Source: Alphaproteobacteria bacterium (GTDB taxonomy: Bacteria; Pseudomonadota; Alphaproteobacteria; Rhizobiales; Aestuariivirgaceae). From it: a stretch of 36,701 bases of DNA. Every line of letters begins with the position of its first letter. Position 1 is the first letter of the stretch. The stretch spans positions 1-36,701 of the forward strand of contig JAHEBA010000026.1 of NCBI GenBank assembly GCA_024642465.1. Reading direction: 5' to 3'. The notes below the pieces were generated by a model, which was not told the origin of the DNA, did not search any database, and saw only the letters and a program-made list of their open reading frames with translations. Made by a program: the position numbers and the translations under genes. Shown in pieces: positions 8,697-16,878 of the stretch.

Positions 8697-9416
8697 ATGC
8701 GCATTCTTGTCCTTCAACATGTAGCCGTAGAGCATCCTGGTAGTTTGCGCCAGTTCCTCGAAGAAGACGGCCACGAATGGGTGGCTATTGAACTCGACGA
8801 AGGCGAGAAGCTACCGAACCCGGACCACTTTGATGCGTTGTGGGTGATGGGCGGGCCAATGGATGTTTGGGAAGAGGATCGCTACCCCTGGATTGCAGAA
8901 GAGAAAGCGTTTATTCGTGAGAACGTTGGAAATCGAGGTATGCCGTTTCTTGGGCTGTGCCTTGGACATCAGCTGTTAGCGGCCTCACTGGGCGGCGAAG
9001 TAGGACCGTCAGCGAAGCCTGAAGTCGGCGTTATGCCGGTGCAGTTGACAGAAGCCGGCGCAACGGGCGTCCTGTTCGATGGTTTGCCGGAAAGTTTCAA
9101 CGTTCTTCAGTGGCATAGTGCGGAAGTGAAGCGTATGCCCGAGGGTGCGAGATGTCTCGCCACTTCTCCAGACTGTGCGGTTCAGGCAATGGCTTGGCAC
9201 ACTCGGGCTTATTCGGCGCAATTTCACATAGAAGTTGAAGCAGATACCCTAAGCAACTGGAACAAGATTTCGCAGTATTCTGATGCGTTAGAAAAGACGC
9301 TTGGTGAGAACGGAGCGGTTCAGCTTCAGGCAGCCTGTACCGGAGAGATGCAAAACTTTAGTAGTATGGCCGAACGCGTCTATATCAATTGGTTGCAGGC
9401 AACGTCAGTAGCTTAG
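8697..9416 (+). CDS. Class I glutamine amidotransferase (GMP synthase-like domain protein)
   Basis: A 239-aa stand-alone class I GATase. The nucleophile elbow GLCLGHQLLA places the catalytic Cys at 88, and AQFHIEVE supplies His177 and Glu179, completing the triad; WVMGGPMDV forms the oxyanion region. There is no synthase partner in the same protein. Stand-alone relatives such as PuuD cleave gamma-glutamyl amides. Given two gamma-glutamyl-amine modules nearby, hydrolysis of a gamma-glutamyl conjugate is a fair inference, but generic glutamine amidotransfer cannot be excluded. It converges on the GntR gene with only 10 bases between stops. The ribosome site is weak. Confidence 0.8.
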   Translation: MRILVLQHVAVEHPGSLRQFLEEDGHEWVAIELDEGEKLPNPDHFDALWVMGGPMDVWEEDRYPWIAEEKAFIRENVGNRGMPFLGLCLGHQLLAASLGGEVGPSAKPEVGVMPVQLTEAGATGVLFDGLPESFNVLQWHSAEVKRMPEGARCLATSPDCAVQAMAWHTRAYSAQFHIEVEADTLSNWNKISQYSDALEKTLGENGAVQLQAACTGEMQNFSSMAERVYINWLQATSVA

Positions 9417-9426
9417 CGATCGACTA

Positions 9427-10101
9427 TCACGTGGCTACCGAGCGGGTGAGAGACAATCGAGCGGCTTCCAAGTGCTCCTTCATGAGCCGAGCTGCTCGTT
9501 CTGGCTCCCTCGCTCTAATGGCGTTTACGATCTCTCGGTGTTGGGTGTTATAGGTCTTGATCGTATTGGCATTGAGTGTCAGATGCCGCATCAGTTTCCA
9601 TTGTTCCTGATTTCGGACGGAATTTATCTGCGAGACGATCCAGATCAGCAGGTGGTTGCCCGTTGTCTGGGCTAGGTAGCTGTGCCACTCGGTGTCGAGT
9701 TCCGAAAACCGAACCGGATCATTCTCGGCTGCATCCATCTGGACTAGCAATTCGTCCAACCGGTCAAAGTCGGATGTCTTTGCATTGAGGACCGCCAGTC
9801 GGCACATATGGGGCTCTAGGGCGAAGCGTGCATCGATTAGTTCTAACGGGCTCGCATTGCTGATCACCTCGTTGGTCATGTCTTTCGGTTTGCCGGCAAC
9901 ATAGGTGCCGCTGCCCGCCCTAGTTTCAACCAGCCCTTCTTCCTCAAGCTGCCTGATTGCGCTGCGAACGGTACCGCGAGCTACCATGAATTGGTCCGCC
10001 AACACGCGCTCAGGAGGCAACCGGTCACCCGGCATTAGATTACCTTGAGACATGCCGCGCCGCAGCTCGCTGGCAATGGTATTCGCTCCAACTCTCTTCA
10101 T
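9427..10101 (-). CDS. GntR-family regulator, FadR/FCD subfamily
   Basis: A 224-aa repressor-type protein. The winged helix occupies about residues 1-72 (PGDRLPPERVLADQFMVARGTVRSAIRQLEEEGL and the wing AGSGTYVAG). An all-helical FCD effector domain follows, with candidate metal-binding histidines in TEWHSYLAQTTGN, QHREIVNAI and MKEHLEAA. It is transcribed divergently from the FAD oxidoreductase gene across a 189-base gap, the classic arrangement for control of the neighbouring operon. Sites resembling those in this gap recur ahead of tmm and amt, suggesting a wider methylated-amine regulon. The effector is unknown; a carboxylate metabolite is usual for FCD proteins. Confidence 0.88.
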   Translation of the reverse strand: MKRVGANTIASELRRGMSQGNLMPGDRLPPERVLADQFMVARGTVRSAIRQLEEEGLVETRAGSGTYVAGKPKDMTNEVISNASPLELIDARFALEPHMCRLAVLNAKTSDFDRLDELLVQMDAAENDPVRFSELDTEWHSYLAQTTGNHLLIWIVSQINSVRNQEQWKLMRHLTLNANTIKTYNTQHREIVNAIRAREPERAARLMKEHLEAARLSLTRSVAT

Positions 10102-10290
10102 CTCAGTTCTGTTTCTTCCGCTTAATGGACCAAATTTATACCAATGCCGATGCTTGGCGCAAGCAATTATGGAATTGGTGCAATTTCTGTTGATTTTTGG
10201 TCCGTTCTAGAAAACAGTTCCATCCAGAAAAATGCGCGTCCCTGCTGTCATTCAGGGTAAGCGGCATACGAAAAACAGGGTGGAAAGGAA
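10102..10290. promoter_or_regulatory. Divergent promoter/operator region, GntR gene versus amine operon
   Basis: Two related motifs are visible. On the minus strand, 10145-10126 reads ATTGGTATAAATTTGGTCCA. On the plus strand, 10171-10187 reads GGAATTGGTGCAATTTC. The 9-mer GGAATTGGT recurs at 32843-32851 ahead of tmm, and ATTGGTATA recurs at 32846-32854. These are candidate operators for the divergently encoded GntR protein. The AGGAA ribosome site of the oxidoreductase sits just before 10291. Confidence 0.45.
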
Positions 10291-11634
10291 ATGGCACTTC
10301 CTCAGCACGTCGAATTTCTAATCATTGGTGCGGGCATTCATGGTTTGTCCGCGGCGTGGCGGCTCGCTGAAAGACTACGTGAGCGCGGCGAAGAGGTTGC
10401 GGGCAGGGTTGTCGTACTCGACAAGACCGGAATTGCTGCGGGCGCCTCCGGTATTGCATGTGGGGTCGTGCGAAACAATTACTTCCAGCCAGCGATGCGG
10501 AAATTGATGGCGCATTCGGTCGGAATCTGGGAGAGCGACCCCAAGGGCCTGAGTTATCATCCGGTTGGCTACATGCAGATTTCTTGTGAGGCGATGCACA
10601 AAGACGTGGCCTCGATCTATGAGCAGCAGCAGGCAATCGGATACGAAAGCGTCTTCATCGAGGGTGAGCAGCAGTGCACTTACTACATGCGCGGCATTTT
10701 TGATGACTGGCAGGCCAAGGGCATAACGTCCGTACTGCATGAGAAACGCGGTGGCTATTCTAACCAGACAAAAACCATGTACGCACTGGCCGACAGGGTC
10801 GAGAAGCTGGGCGTGCGGATCATAACCGGTATCGAGGTGAAGGGGTTTAAGACCGAAAACGGCTCTAATACCGTATCGGCTGTCCACACAGACAAAGGCG
10901 ATATTGGTTGCACACACGTAATCGTCGGCGCCGGTCCCTGGGTGCGTGACTTCTGGAAAATGCTTGGTCTGCCAAAGCAGATTACCGTTAAAGACCTCGC
11001 CGGCAACGTTCACAACGATGTGGACATGTGGCGGTACTGGCAACTGGAAGAAGGGGTCCTTGTTATCGATCCTGATATGGGCCGGGCCAATGATGGTAGC
11101 ATTCCCCCCGTCATTCACGTTGATACCGACGCGCCACTTTACTCCGCGGTTGATGGCTCGAAGATCACCGACGAGATGTGGGGGATCTACTACAAGCCTG
11201 ACTGGCATTTCGGCGGCATCCAGGGTGGCGCCAGTCCTTACAAAGTCGAAACCCCGGTGGATGAGGTGGCTATTGATCCGTATGGCCCGTCCAGCCCGGA
11301 GTTCGTATCGTCACATGAATTCGCCCATATGTGGGTGTCGGCATTGGCCCACTGCCAGAAACGGTATGAAGGCCAGATGCCCAAGTACCACAAGGAAGCC
11401 TCTGGTGGCATTGGCTGTTTCACTGCAGATAGCTTTCCCGTGTTCGATCATTTCCGTGAGAACGTGGCTATGATCGCCGACTCCAACCATGGTTGGAAGA
11501 TGATCGGCGTCGGCCACCTGATTGCGGACGAGGTCTTGGGTGAGCGGCAGGAGTTGTTGGAGCCATTCAGGTTTGGACGGTTTGAAAGGGGCGAACTGCA
11601 TCCCGTCTCGAACAGTCCTTATCCGTGGAGTTGA
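10291..11634 (+). CDS. FAD-dependent amine/amino-acid oxidoreductase (DAO family)
   Basis: A 447-aa flavoprotein. The dinucleotide-binding motif GAGIHG (residues 13-18) opens a Rossmann fold, followed by VVVLDK and a GASGIACGVVRNNYFQP stretch typical of sarcosine oxidase beta/glycine oxidase relatives; VIVGAGPWVRDF in the middle is also characteristic. Proteins of this fold oxidise N-methyl or secondary amines to an imine and release formaldehyde or an aldehyde. As first gene of a run that continues into a glutamine synthetase-like module and TMAO genes, it may demethylate an N-methylated glutamate derivative, but no substrate is proven. No Fe-S or folate domain is attached, so it is not a complete MgdABCD-type dehydrogenase. 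Confidence 0.8.
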   Translation: MALPQHVEFLIIGAGIHGLSAAWRLAERLRERGEEVAGRVVVLDKTGIAAGASGIACGVVRNNYFQPAMRKLMAHSVGIWESDPKGLSYHPVGYMQISCEAMHKDVASIYEQQQAIGYESVFIEGEQQCTYYMRGIFDDWQAKGITSVLHEKRGGYSNQTKTMYALADRVEKLGVRIITGIEVKGFKTENGSNTVSAVHTDKGDIGCTHVIVGAGPWVRDFWKMLGLPKQITVKDLAGNVHNDVDMWRYWQLEEGVLVIDPDMGRANDGSIPPVIHVDTDAPLYSAVDGSKITDEMWGIYYKPDWHFGGIQGGASPYKVETPVDEVAIDPYGPSSPEFVSSHEFAHMWVSALAHCQKRYEGQMPKYHKEASGGIGCFTADSFPVFDHFRENVAMIADSNHGWKMIGVGHLIADEVLGERQELLEPFRFGRFERGELHPVSNSPYPWS

Positions 11635-11712
11635 TGCACAGAGGATAACAGTGGCACGCTTTTGATCTAAACGCAGAAAAACCGCGACATATAATAGATG
11701 GGAGGAAACGAC

Positions 11713-13191
11713 GTGGCTGAGACGGATATTGAGCGCTTCGTGGAAGCGAAAGGCCGAGATGAGAAAATCAAACAAGTTCGCGCCAAGATCGATGAACTAG
11801 GCATCGAATACCTCTATCTTCAGTTCGTGTCCGTAACTGGCAAGATTATGGGCAAGGGTATTCCGGCCGACCATTGGGAAAGCGTTGCTAAGAAGGGATT
11901 TCAGCTCGTCTACGGCGCCACCGTGAACCTTTTTACCAACCGCGCCGGCGAATACCTCGGTTTCGGTCCTGAAGCAGCTGAACTTGTGGGTATCCCCGAG
12001 CCAGAGACTTTCATGCAGTTGCCCTGGGCGCCGCAGATCGGTCGGTTCTACTGCACACTGTTCCGGAACCGTGAAGAAAAGCAGAATCCGGGTGGGTATT
12101 TGACAGCTGACTGCCGTGGCAACCTGCGACGGTTGCACGAGCAGTTTATCAAGAAACATGGAACTCAACTCAGGATCGGCACTGAGCCGGAGATGATGTG
12201 GCTGAAGTTCGATGAGAACGGCAAGCCTCGCGATGGCTTTTCAAAGCCGTATTGCTACCACATTGATCAATTCGAAAGCCTGCGTCCTGTGTCGCTACAG
12301 GTGATCCGCTATGCCCGCAAAATGGGTCTGGACATGATCCAGGGCGACCACGAAGACGCACCGGGGCAGCTTGAGCTGAACTGGATGTTCGATGATGTGC
12401 TTCGGAACGCTGACCGATTAACAACGTATCGACAGATCTGCGCTCAGGTCGCTCGCGAGAACGGTATCTTTGCCTGCTTTATGACAAAGCCATTCATGGG
12501 CGTATCGGCCTCCGGTTGCCACCACAATATGTCGCTCTGGCGAGGCGGCAAAGACCAATTCGTGGCGTGCGGCAACGACAAGAAGAATCTGCCCGGCATG
12601 ATTGACAACTACATGTATGTGAAGGGTGGAGAAAACACGTTCATGCCCGACACGGACGACCCCCAGATGCCCGGTAAGGAGGGCCTGAAAGCCATCGGAG
12701 GTGTGGTTCATCATCTTCAGGCGCTCACGGCCGTTGGCGCCTCTACGGTGAACTCTTATCGTCGTCTATGGGATACCGGGTTCTGGGCTCCGGTGTTTGC
12801 CGACTGGGGCTTCCAGAACCGCACCACAGGTTTGCGTGTGTCGGCGCCGGGCAGGTTCGAGTATCGTTCGGTGGACTCGATGGTAAACCCGTACTTGATG
12901 GGCTCCTGTCTGCTGGCCGTCATGGACGATGGTCTCGACAATAGCCTGGATCCGGGTCAGCCCGAAGAGCGCAACATCTATGAAGCTATGGAAGCTGGCA
13001 AACAGGTCAAGAAACTACCCATGTCGCTCGGAGAAGCACTTGGTCATCTCGCCAAGGACGAGGTTGTCCAGCGCGGCATGCCAGGTGAAATGTACCGGCT
13101 TTACGACGAGTACAAGCAGGACGAATGGGCGCGCTTCATGTCCACAGTAACCGAGTGGGACAAGGAGCGCTACATGGATTGCCTGCCATAA
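11713..13191 (+). CDS. Glutamine synthetase-like ligase of a second, divergent module
   Basis: A 492-aa glutamine synthetase family protein. GTG 11713 is preferred as start because GGAGG lies seven bases upstream; the ATG at 11698 overlaps that ribosome site. Catalytic positions are kept: GTEPEMMW (E158, E160), HEDAPGQLELNW (E214, E221), ASGCHHNMS (H270, H271), NRTTGLR (R370) and RFEYR (E383). It is about 50 residues longer than the GmaS in this window and differs at substrate-side positions: EDAPGQLE for EDANGQFE, and RSVDSMVNPYL for RLPDGAANPYL. It probably ligates glutamate to an amine other than methylamine, or to ammonia. It lies 78 bases after the oxidoreductase and precedes three synthase subunits. 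Confidence 0.8.
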   Translation: MAETDIERFVEAKGRDEKIKQVRAKIDELGIEYLYLQFVSVTGKIMGKGIPADHWESVAKKGFQLVYGATVNLFTNRAGEYLGFGPEAAELVGIPEPETFMQLPWAPQIGRFYCTLFRNREEKQNPGGYLTADCRGNLRRLHEQFIKKHGTQLRIGTEPEMMWLKFDENGKPRDGFSKPYCYHIDQFESLRPVSLQVIRYARKMGLDMIQGDHEDAPGQLELNWMFDDVLRNADRLTTYRQICAQVARENGIFACFMTKPFMGVSASGCHHNMSLWRGGKDQFVACGNDKKNLPGMIDNYMYVKGGENTFMPDTDDPQMPGKEGLKAIGGVVHHLQALTAVGASTVNSYRRLWDTGFWAPVFADWGFQNRTTGLRVSAPGRFEYRSVDSMVNPYLMGSCLLAVMDDGLDNSLDPGQPEERNIYEAMEAGKQVKKLPMSLGEALGHLAKDEVVQRGMPGEMYRLYDEYKQDEWARFMSTVTEWDKERYMDCLP

Positions 13192-13218
13192 GGCAGAGCT
13201 GCGTTTAACTCGAGATCA

Positions 13219-13242
13219 CGGCAGGTGCTTTGGCAACTGCCG
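13219..13242 (+). other. Intercistronic stem-loop between synthetase and amidotransferase genes
   Basis: Arms CGGCAGGTGC (13219-13228) and GCAACTGCCG (13233-13242) form a 10-bp stem with one G-A mismatch and a TTTG loop. No U-tract follows, so processing or partial attenuation is more likely than full termination. It would lower expression of the downstream genes relative to the synthetase. Confidence 0.5.
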
Positions 13243-13276
13243 CACCTAAACCACCAACTTCTGGAGGCGCATGGAA

Positions 13277-14212
13277 ATGTGCGGAATTGCAGGACTGATA
13301 CACAGGGGCAAGAGCTCGAACGTGGGGGCGGAAATGACCTCCATGCTCATGGCGCTAAAGCACCGAGGTCCAGATTCGACTGGCTATGCTCTGTATGGTG
13401 AACCACAAGATGGCGACTACGTCATGCGATTGAAGGTGGCCGAGGCCGAAGACATGGACCGGGGCCGCGGCATTCACAAGGTAATTGCAGACAGGATCGA
13501 ACTCGTTGAGGGTATCCTCAGGGATCACGGTGCTAAAGTGAAGTCTAAGCAGAACGCGACTGAGTATGCTTTGCGTTACGTGCTGACCCACGACGGCGAT
13601 ACAGCCGACCTCGCTAAGCACATTGAGGAAACTGACGGAGTTGAAATCCTGTCGCTTGGGAATGGATTGGAGTTAATCAAGGATCTCGGCGACGCGAGTG
13701 ATGTATCTTCAGCCTACAATCTGACTAGCTTCGAAGGCACTCATGGCATTGGCCACACTCGCATGGCCACCGAGTCTGATGTGGATATCCGTTCGGCTCA
13801 CCCGTATTGGGCCTTCCCATACAATGACGTTTCTGTGGTGCACAACGGCCAGATCACTAACTACTGGATCATGCGCCGCGAAATGGAGCGCAAGGGACAT
13901 CGCTTCATGTCCAACTGCGACTCCGAGTTGCTGGCCGTATACACTGCCCATAATCTGGCAAATGGCGTCTCACTCGAAGAGAGTTTGCGCCGTTCAATCT
14001 CGGAGATTGACGGCGTGTTTACCTACCTGGTCGCCACAAAGGACCAGCTTGGGATGGCCAAGGATACCATGGCTGCCAAGCCGCTGGTTCTCTACGAAAG
14101 CGACGACTTGATCGCAATGGCGTCGGAAGAAGTCGCTATTCGCGCCATCCTGCCGCAGGAAATCGACACATATGATCCGTACGACGAGGAGGTTCGGGTA
14201 TGGCAAGCGTAA
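13277..14212 (+). CDS. Class II glutamine amidotransferase subunit, second module (GlxB/MgsA-like)
   Basis: A 311-aa Ntn-type amidotransferase. ATG 13277 is preferred over ATG 13271 because it places the nucleophilic cysteine at residue 2 (MCGIAGLIHRG) and gives a normal distance from GGAGG. Elements seen: HRGPDSTGYALYG, GHTRMATES, VHNGQITNYWIMRREM and SNCDSELLAVY. The insert between residues about 60 and 150 is as in MgsA-type subunits. It should hydrolyse a gamma-glutamyl amide and deliver the freed amine to the FMN subunit at 15094. It overlaps the next gene by 13 bases. Confidence 0.8.
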   Translation: MCGIAGLIHRGKSSNVGAEMTSMLMALKHRGPDSTGYALYGEPQDGDYVMRLKVAEAEDMDRGRGIHKVIADRIELVEGILRDHGAKVKSKQNATEYALRYVLTHDGDTADLAKHIEETDGVEILSLGNGLELIKDLGDASDVSSAYNLTSFEGTHGIGHTRMATESDVDIRSAHPYWAFPYNDVSVVHNGQITNYWIMRREMERKGHRFMSNCDSELLAVYTAHNLANGVSLEESLRRSISEIDGVFTYLVATKDQLGMAKDTMAAKPLVLYESDDLIAMASEEVAIRAILPQEIDTYDPYDEEVRVWQA

Positions 14213-15069
14213 GCGACGCAGAACTCAAGAAGATGTCACAAGACGAGCGCGTCAAAGCGCTCGGCATGACGACCGAACAGTTAACGGGCAAATCACTCTA
14301 CATCGAGTTCGACCCCGGCGCCGAAGAGCGCTTCATCTATCCGTGGGCGCCTGTAGTGGATTTCAACAAGCGCGTGGAACTGGATACCGATAAACTGACC
14401 ACTCGCGAAGTGAACAAGAAGATCCGGGAACTGATGAGCGAAGGTTACGGCACTATTGTGCTCCAGAACCCTCGCGGCAAGCATTCTTTAGGCGTGGGGA
14501 TCCTGTCAAAGCTTAACCTCATTGTCGAAGGTTCGCTGGGTTACTTCGGCGTGGGTCTGATCGATGGTCCGAACGTGCGCATCAATGGCCGTGTGGGCTG
14601 GTCATGCGGTGAGAACATGATGGCAGGCACAGTGGTGGTCGAGAAGAATGCTGGGTCCACGTTTGGCGCTGCCATACGCGGTGGAGACTTGGTGTGCAAG
14701 GGATCCGTCGGCTCTCGTACCGGTATCGACATGAAAGGCGGGACCATCATTGTTGGTGGCGACACGGGTGCCCTGTCCGGTTTCATGATGCAGCGTGGCC
14801 GCATGGTCGTATGCGGCAATGCCGGCAAGAACCTGGGTGACTCGATGTACGACGGCACCATTTACGTTGGCGGGGATATCAAGTCGCTGGGCGTTGATGC
14901 CGTGGAGAAGCCGCTCACTGATCTCGACAAGGCCTGGTTGACCCGCAAGCTTAAGCAGTACGAGCTGTTGCCATCCAAGGGCGTCGACCATTTCAAGAAG
15001 ATCGTCGCCGGCAAGCAATTGTGGAACTACGACAACCTCGAGCCGACTGAAAAGAAGCTCATTCTGTAG
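14200..15069 (+). CDS. GXGXG glutamate-synthase-like subunit, second module (GlxC/MgsB-like)
   Basis: A 289-aa beta-helix protein, 60 residues longer than its paralogue at 5526-6215, mostly at the N-terminus (residues 1-70, containing IEFDPGAEERFIYPWAP). The GXGXG repeats are clear: GRVGWSCGENMMAGTVVVEK, GSVGSRTGIDMKGG, GNAGKNLGDSMYDGTIYVGG. Start ATG 14200 follows GAGGAGG within the preceding gene. It completes a three-part glutamate synthase-like enzyme. The extra N-terminal stretch may serve docking to a partner absent from the first module. Confidence 0.8.
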   Translation: MASVSDAELKKMSQDERVKALGMTTEQLTGKSLYIEFDPGAEERFIYPWAPVVDFNKRVELDTDKLTTREVNKKIRELMSEGYGTIVLQNPRGKHSLGVGILSKLNLIVEGSLGYFGVGLIDGPNVRINGRVGWSCGENMMAGTVVVEKNAGSTFGAAIRGGDLVCKGSVGSRTGIDMKGGTIIVGGDTGALSGFMMQRGRMVVCGNAGKNLGDSMYDGTIYVGGDIKSLGVDAVEKPLTDLDKAWLTRKLKQYELLPSKGVDHFKKIVAGKQLWNYDNLEPTEKKLIL

Positions 15070-15093
15070 GCGGTTCAGGAAAGGATTTATGTA

Positions 15094-16449
15094 ATGGACC
15101 AGATAAGAAAGAAGCCGCTAGAACGTGATGTCTACAGGCTTGGGAAGTCGTTCGTCTTCCCGCCGCATGTTATCGACGATATACACATCAAGTCCGAACT
15201 TGGTCGCTACCGCATGCGAGGTTTCTCGCTCTTCAAGAAGATTCCGCATTGGGATGACTTGACCTTTTTGCCTGGTACACTTACCCGTTTCGTGATCGAG
15301 GGGTACCGCGAGAAGTGCGAGACGAAGACGGTGATCGGGCCTCGTGCTGGTCGGCCGCTGGAGCTTGATATTCCCGTCTACATCACCGGTATGAGCTTCG
15401 GCGCTCTGAGCTACGAAGCCAAAACGGCGCTTGCCCGTGGGGCGACAATGGCCGGTACGGCAACCTGCTCGGGCGAGGGTGGCATGATCCCGGACGAGCG
15501 GCGTTTCTCGTCCAAGTGGTTCTATCAGTGCATCCAGTCGCGGTACGGCTTCAACCCGAACCACCTGGTCCTGGCTGACGGTTGCGAGTTCTTCATCGGT
15601 CAAGGTTGTAAGGTAGGCCTTGGTGGCCACTTGATGGGCCAAAAGGTGACCGACCAAGTTGCCGAAATGCGTTCTCTTCCGGCCGGAATCGACCAGCGTT
15701 CACCGGCTCGTCACCCGGACTGGCTGGGCCCCGATGATTTGGCGCTCAAGATCCAAGAAATCCGCGAAGTGACCAACCACATGATCCCAATCCAGTTAAA
15801 ACTGGGTGCCGCACGCGTCTATGACGACGTGCGCATGGCGGTGAAATGTGATCCGGACTCCATTTATATCGATGGCATGGAGGGCGGCACGGGCGCAGGC
15901 CCACATCTGGCGACCGAAGACACCGGCGTACCCGGCATTGCAGCCATCCGCCAGGCGCGCAAGGCAATCGATGATCTTGGAAAACGGGGCGAGATCACGC
16001 TGGTTTATGCCGGCGGCATCCGCAATGGGGCAGACGTGGCCAAGGCCATTGCTCTCGGTGCCGACGCAATTGCCATCGGTCACTCGGCTATGATGGCGCT
16101 GAATTGCAACAAGGACATCCCGGAAGCTAACTACGAAGAGGAAATGGGTGTGGAACCCGGTCACTGCTACCACTGCCACACGGGTCGCTGCCCGGTAGGC
16201 GTGGCAACTCAGGATCCGAAACTGCGTGCGCGCCTTGACCCCGATGCTGCTGCAGAGCGCGTCTATAACTTCCTGCATACGTTGACTGTGGAAGCTCAGC
16301 TCTTCGCCCGTGCCTGTGGTAAAACGAACATTCACAGCCTCGAGCCGGAAGATCTTGCGGCACTCACCATGGAAGCATCTGCGATGGCTGGTGTTCCGCT
16401 GGCTGGTACCAACTACACGGTTGGCGTCGAAGATTATCACCACCTCTAA
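15094..16449 (+). CDS. FMN/Fe-S glutamate-synthase-like subunit, second module (GlxD/MgsC-like)
   Basis: A 451-aa FMN-dependent barrel: GMSFGALSYEAKTAL near 99, SGEGGM near 126, GMEGGTGAGP near 261 and AGGIRNGADVAKA near 306. Unlike the paralogue at 4191-5516, it retains an iron-sulphur motif CYHCHTGRCPVG with C358, C361 and C366, so it can carry electrons to FMN from an outside donor. No NADPH-oxidising small subunit (GltD) is encoded nearby, so the donor is unknown; ferredoxin is plausible. It starts 24 bases after the GXGXG gene behind an AGGAAAGG ribosome site. Confidence 0.82.
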   Translation: MDQIRKKPLERDVYRLGKSFVFPPHVIDDIHIKSELGRYRMRGFSLFKKIPHWDDLTFLPGTLTRFVIEGYREKCETKTVIGPRAGRPLELDIPVYITGMSFGALSYEAKTALARGATMAGTATCSGEGGMIPDERRFSSKWFYQCIQSRYGFNPNHLVLADGCEFFIGQGCKVGLGGHLMGQKVTDQVAEMRSLPAGIDQRSPARHPDWLGPDDLALKIQEIREVTNHMIPIQLKLGAARVYDDVRMAVKCDPDSIYIDGMEGGTGAGPHLATEDTGVPGIAAIRQARKAIDDLGKRGEITLVYAGGIRNGADVAKAIALGADAIAIGHSAMMALNCNKDIPEANYEEEMGVEPGHCYHCHTGRCPVGVATQDPKLRARLDPDAAAERVYNFLHTLTVEAQLFARACGKTNIHSLEPEDLAALTMEASAMAGVPLAGTNYTVGVEDYHHL

Positions 16450-16461
16450 GGAGACGACGTT

Positions 16462-16875
16462 ATGGCAGGTAAACAGTACCGCGGATCGGAGATAAAGGAC
16501 GTCGACCAGTTTCTAAAGGACTCTGCAGGCCTTGAATCCGAACGTGAAAAGGAGATTGGACAGCACATTGGTTACCGGTACGATGTGAACCTTGTGCCCG
16601 ATTATGGTCGACTTACCCCTTATCTAAAGAAGTACATGGAGGTAATGGGTTGGGACGACCTCAACTGGCTCGAGGACGTACATATGGGCTACGAGGAAGG
16701 CTCACCAGCTGTTTTTGACCGAAATAATAACGGCTGGGTGCGCATTCCCGATAGTATTGAATTGCCAGATAATCAGCAGGATAGGGATATGATTGCCCGT
16801 GAGTTGTTGCTCAAGTTCCAGATGTCGGACCGCCACCCGCTGGTGACCTTGCGGAAGGCCTATATGAAGTTCTGA
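16462..16875 (+). CDS. Unrecognised 137-aa protein in the second amine module
   Basis: I do not recognise this family. It is a soluble, acidic, charged protein with no signal or membrane segment and no cysteines. It is rich in Tyr, Trp and Asp in the middle (MGWDDLNWLEDVHMGYEEG near residues 62-80), and its C-terminus is helical-looking and basic. The gene is certainly real: AAGGAG lies eleven bases before ATG, it begins 12 bases after the FMN subunit and ends 3 bases before the amidase. This position suggests a fourth subunit or assembly factor of the synthase-like enzyme, or a small partner of the amidase. The first mgsABC-gmaS module has no counterpart. Confidence 0.75.
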   Translation: MAGKQYRGSEIKDVDQFLKDSAGLESEREKEIGQHIGYRYDVNLVPDYGRLTPYLKKYMEVMGWDDLNWLEDVHMGYEEGSPAVFDRNNNGWVRIPDSIELPDNQQDRDMIARELLLKFQMSDRHPLVTLRKAYMKF

Positions 16876-16878
16876 AAG

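Noticed and set aside
10291..11634. Calling the FAD protein N-methylglutamate dehydrogenase
   Set aside because: MgdABCD is a four-subunit sarcosine-oxidase-like complex; only one flavoprotein of this type is present here.
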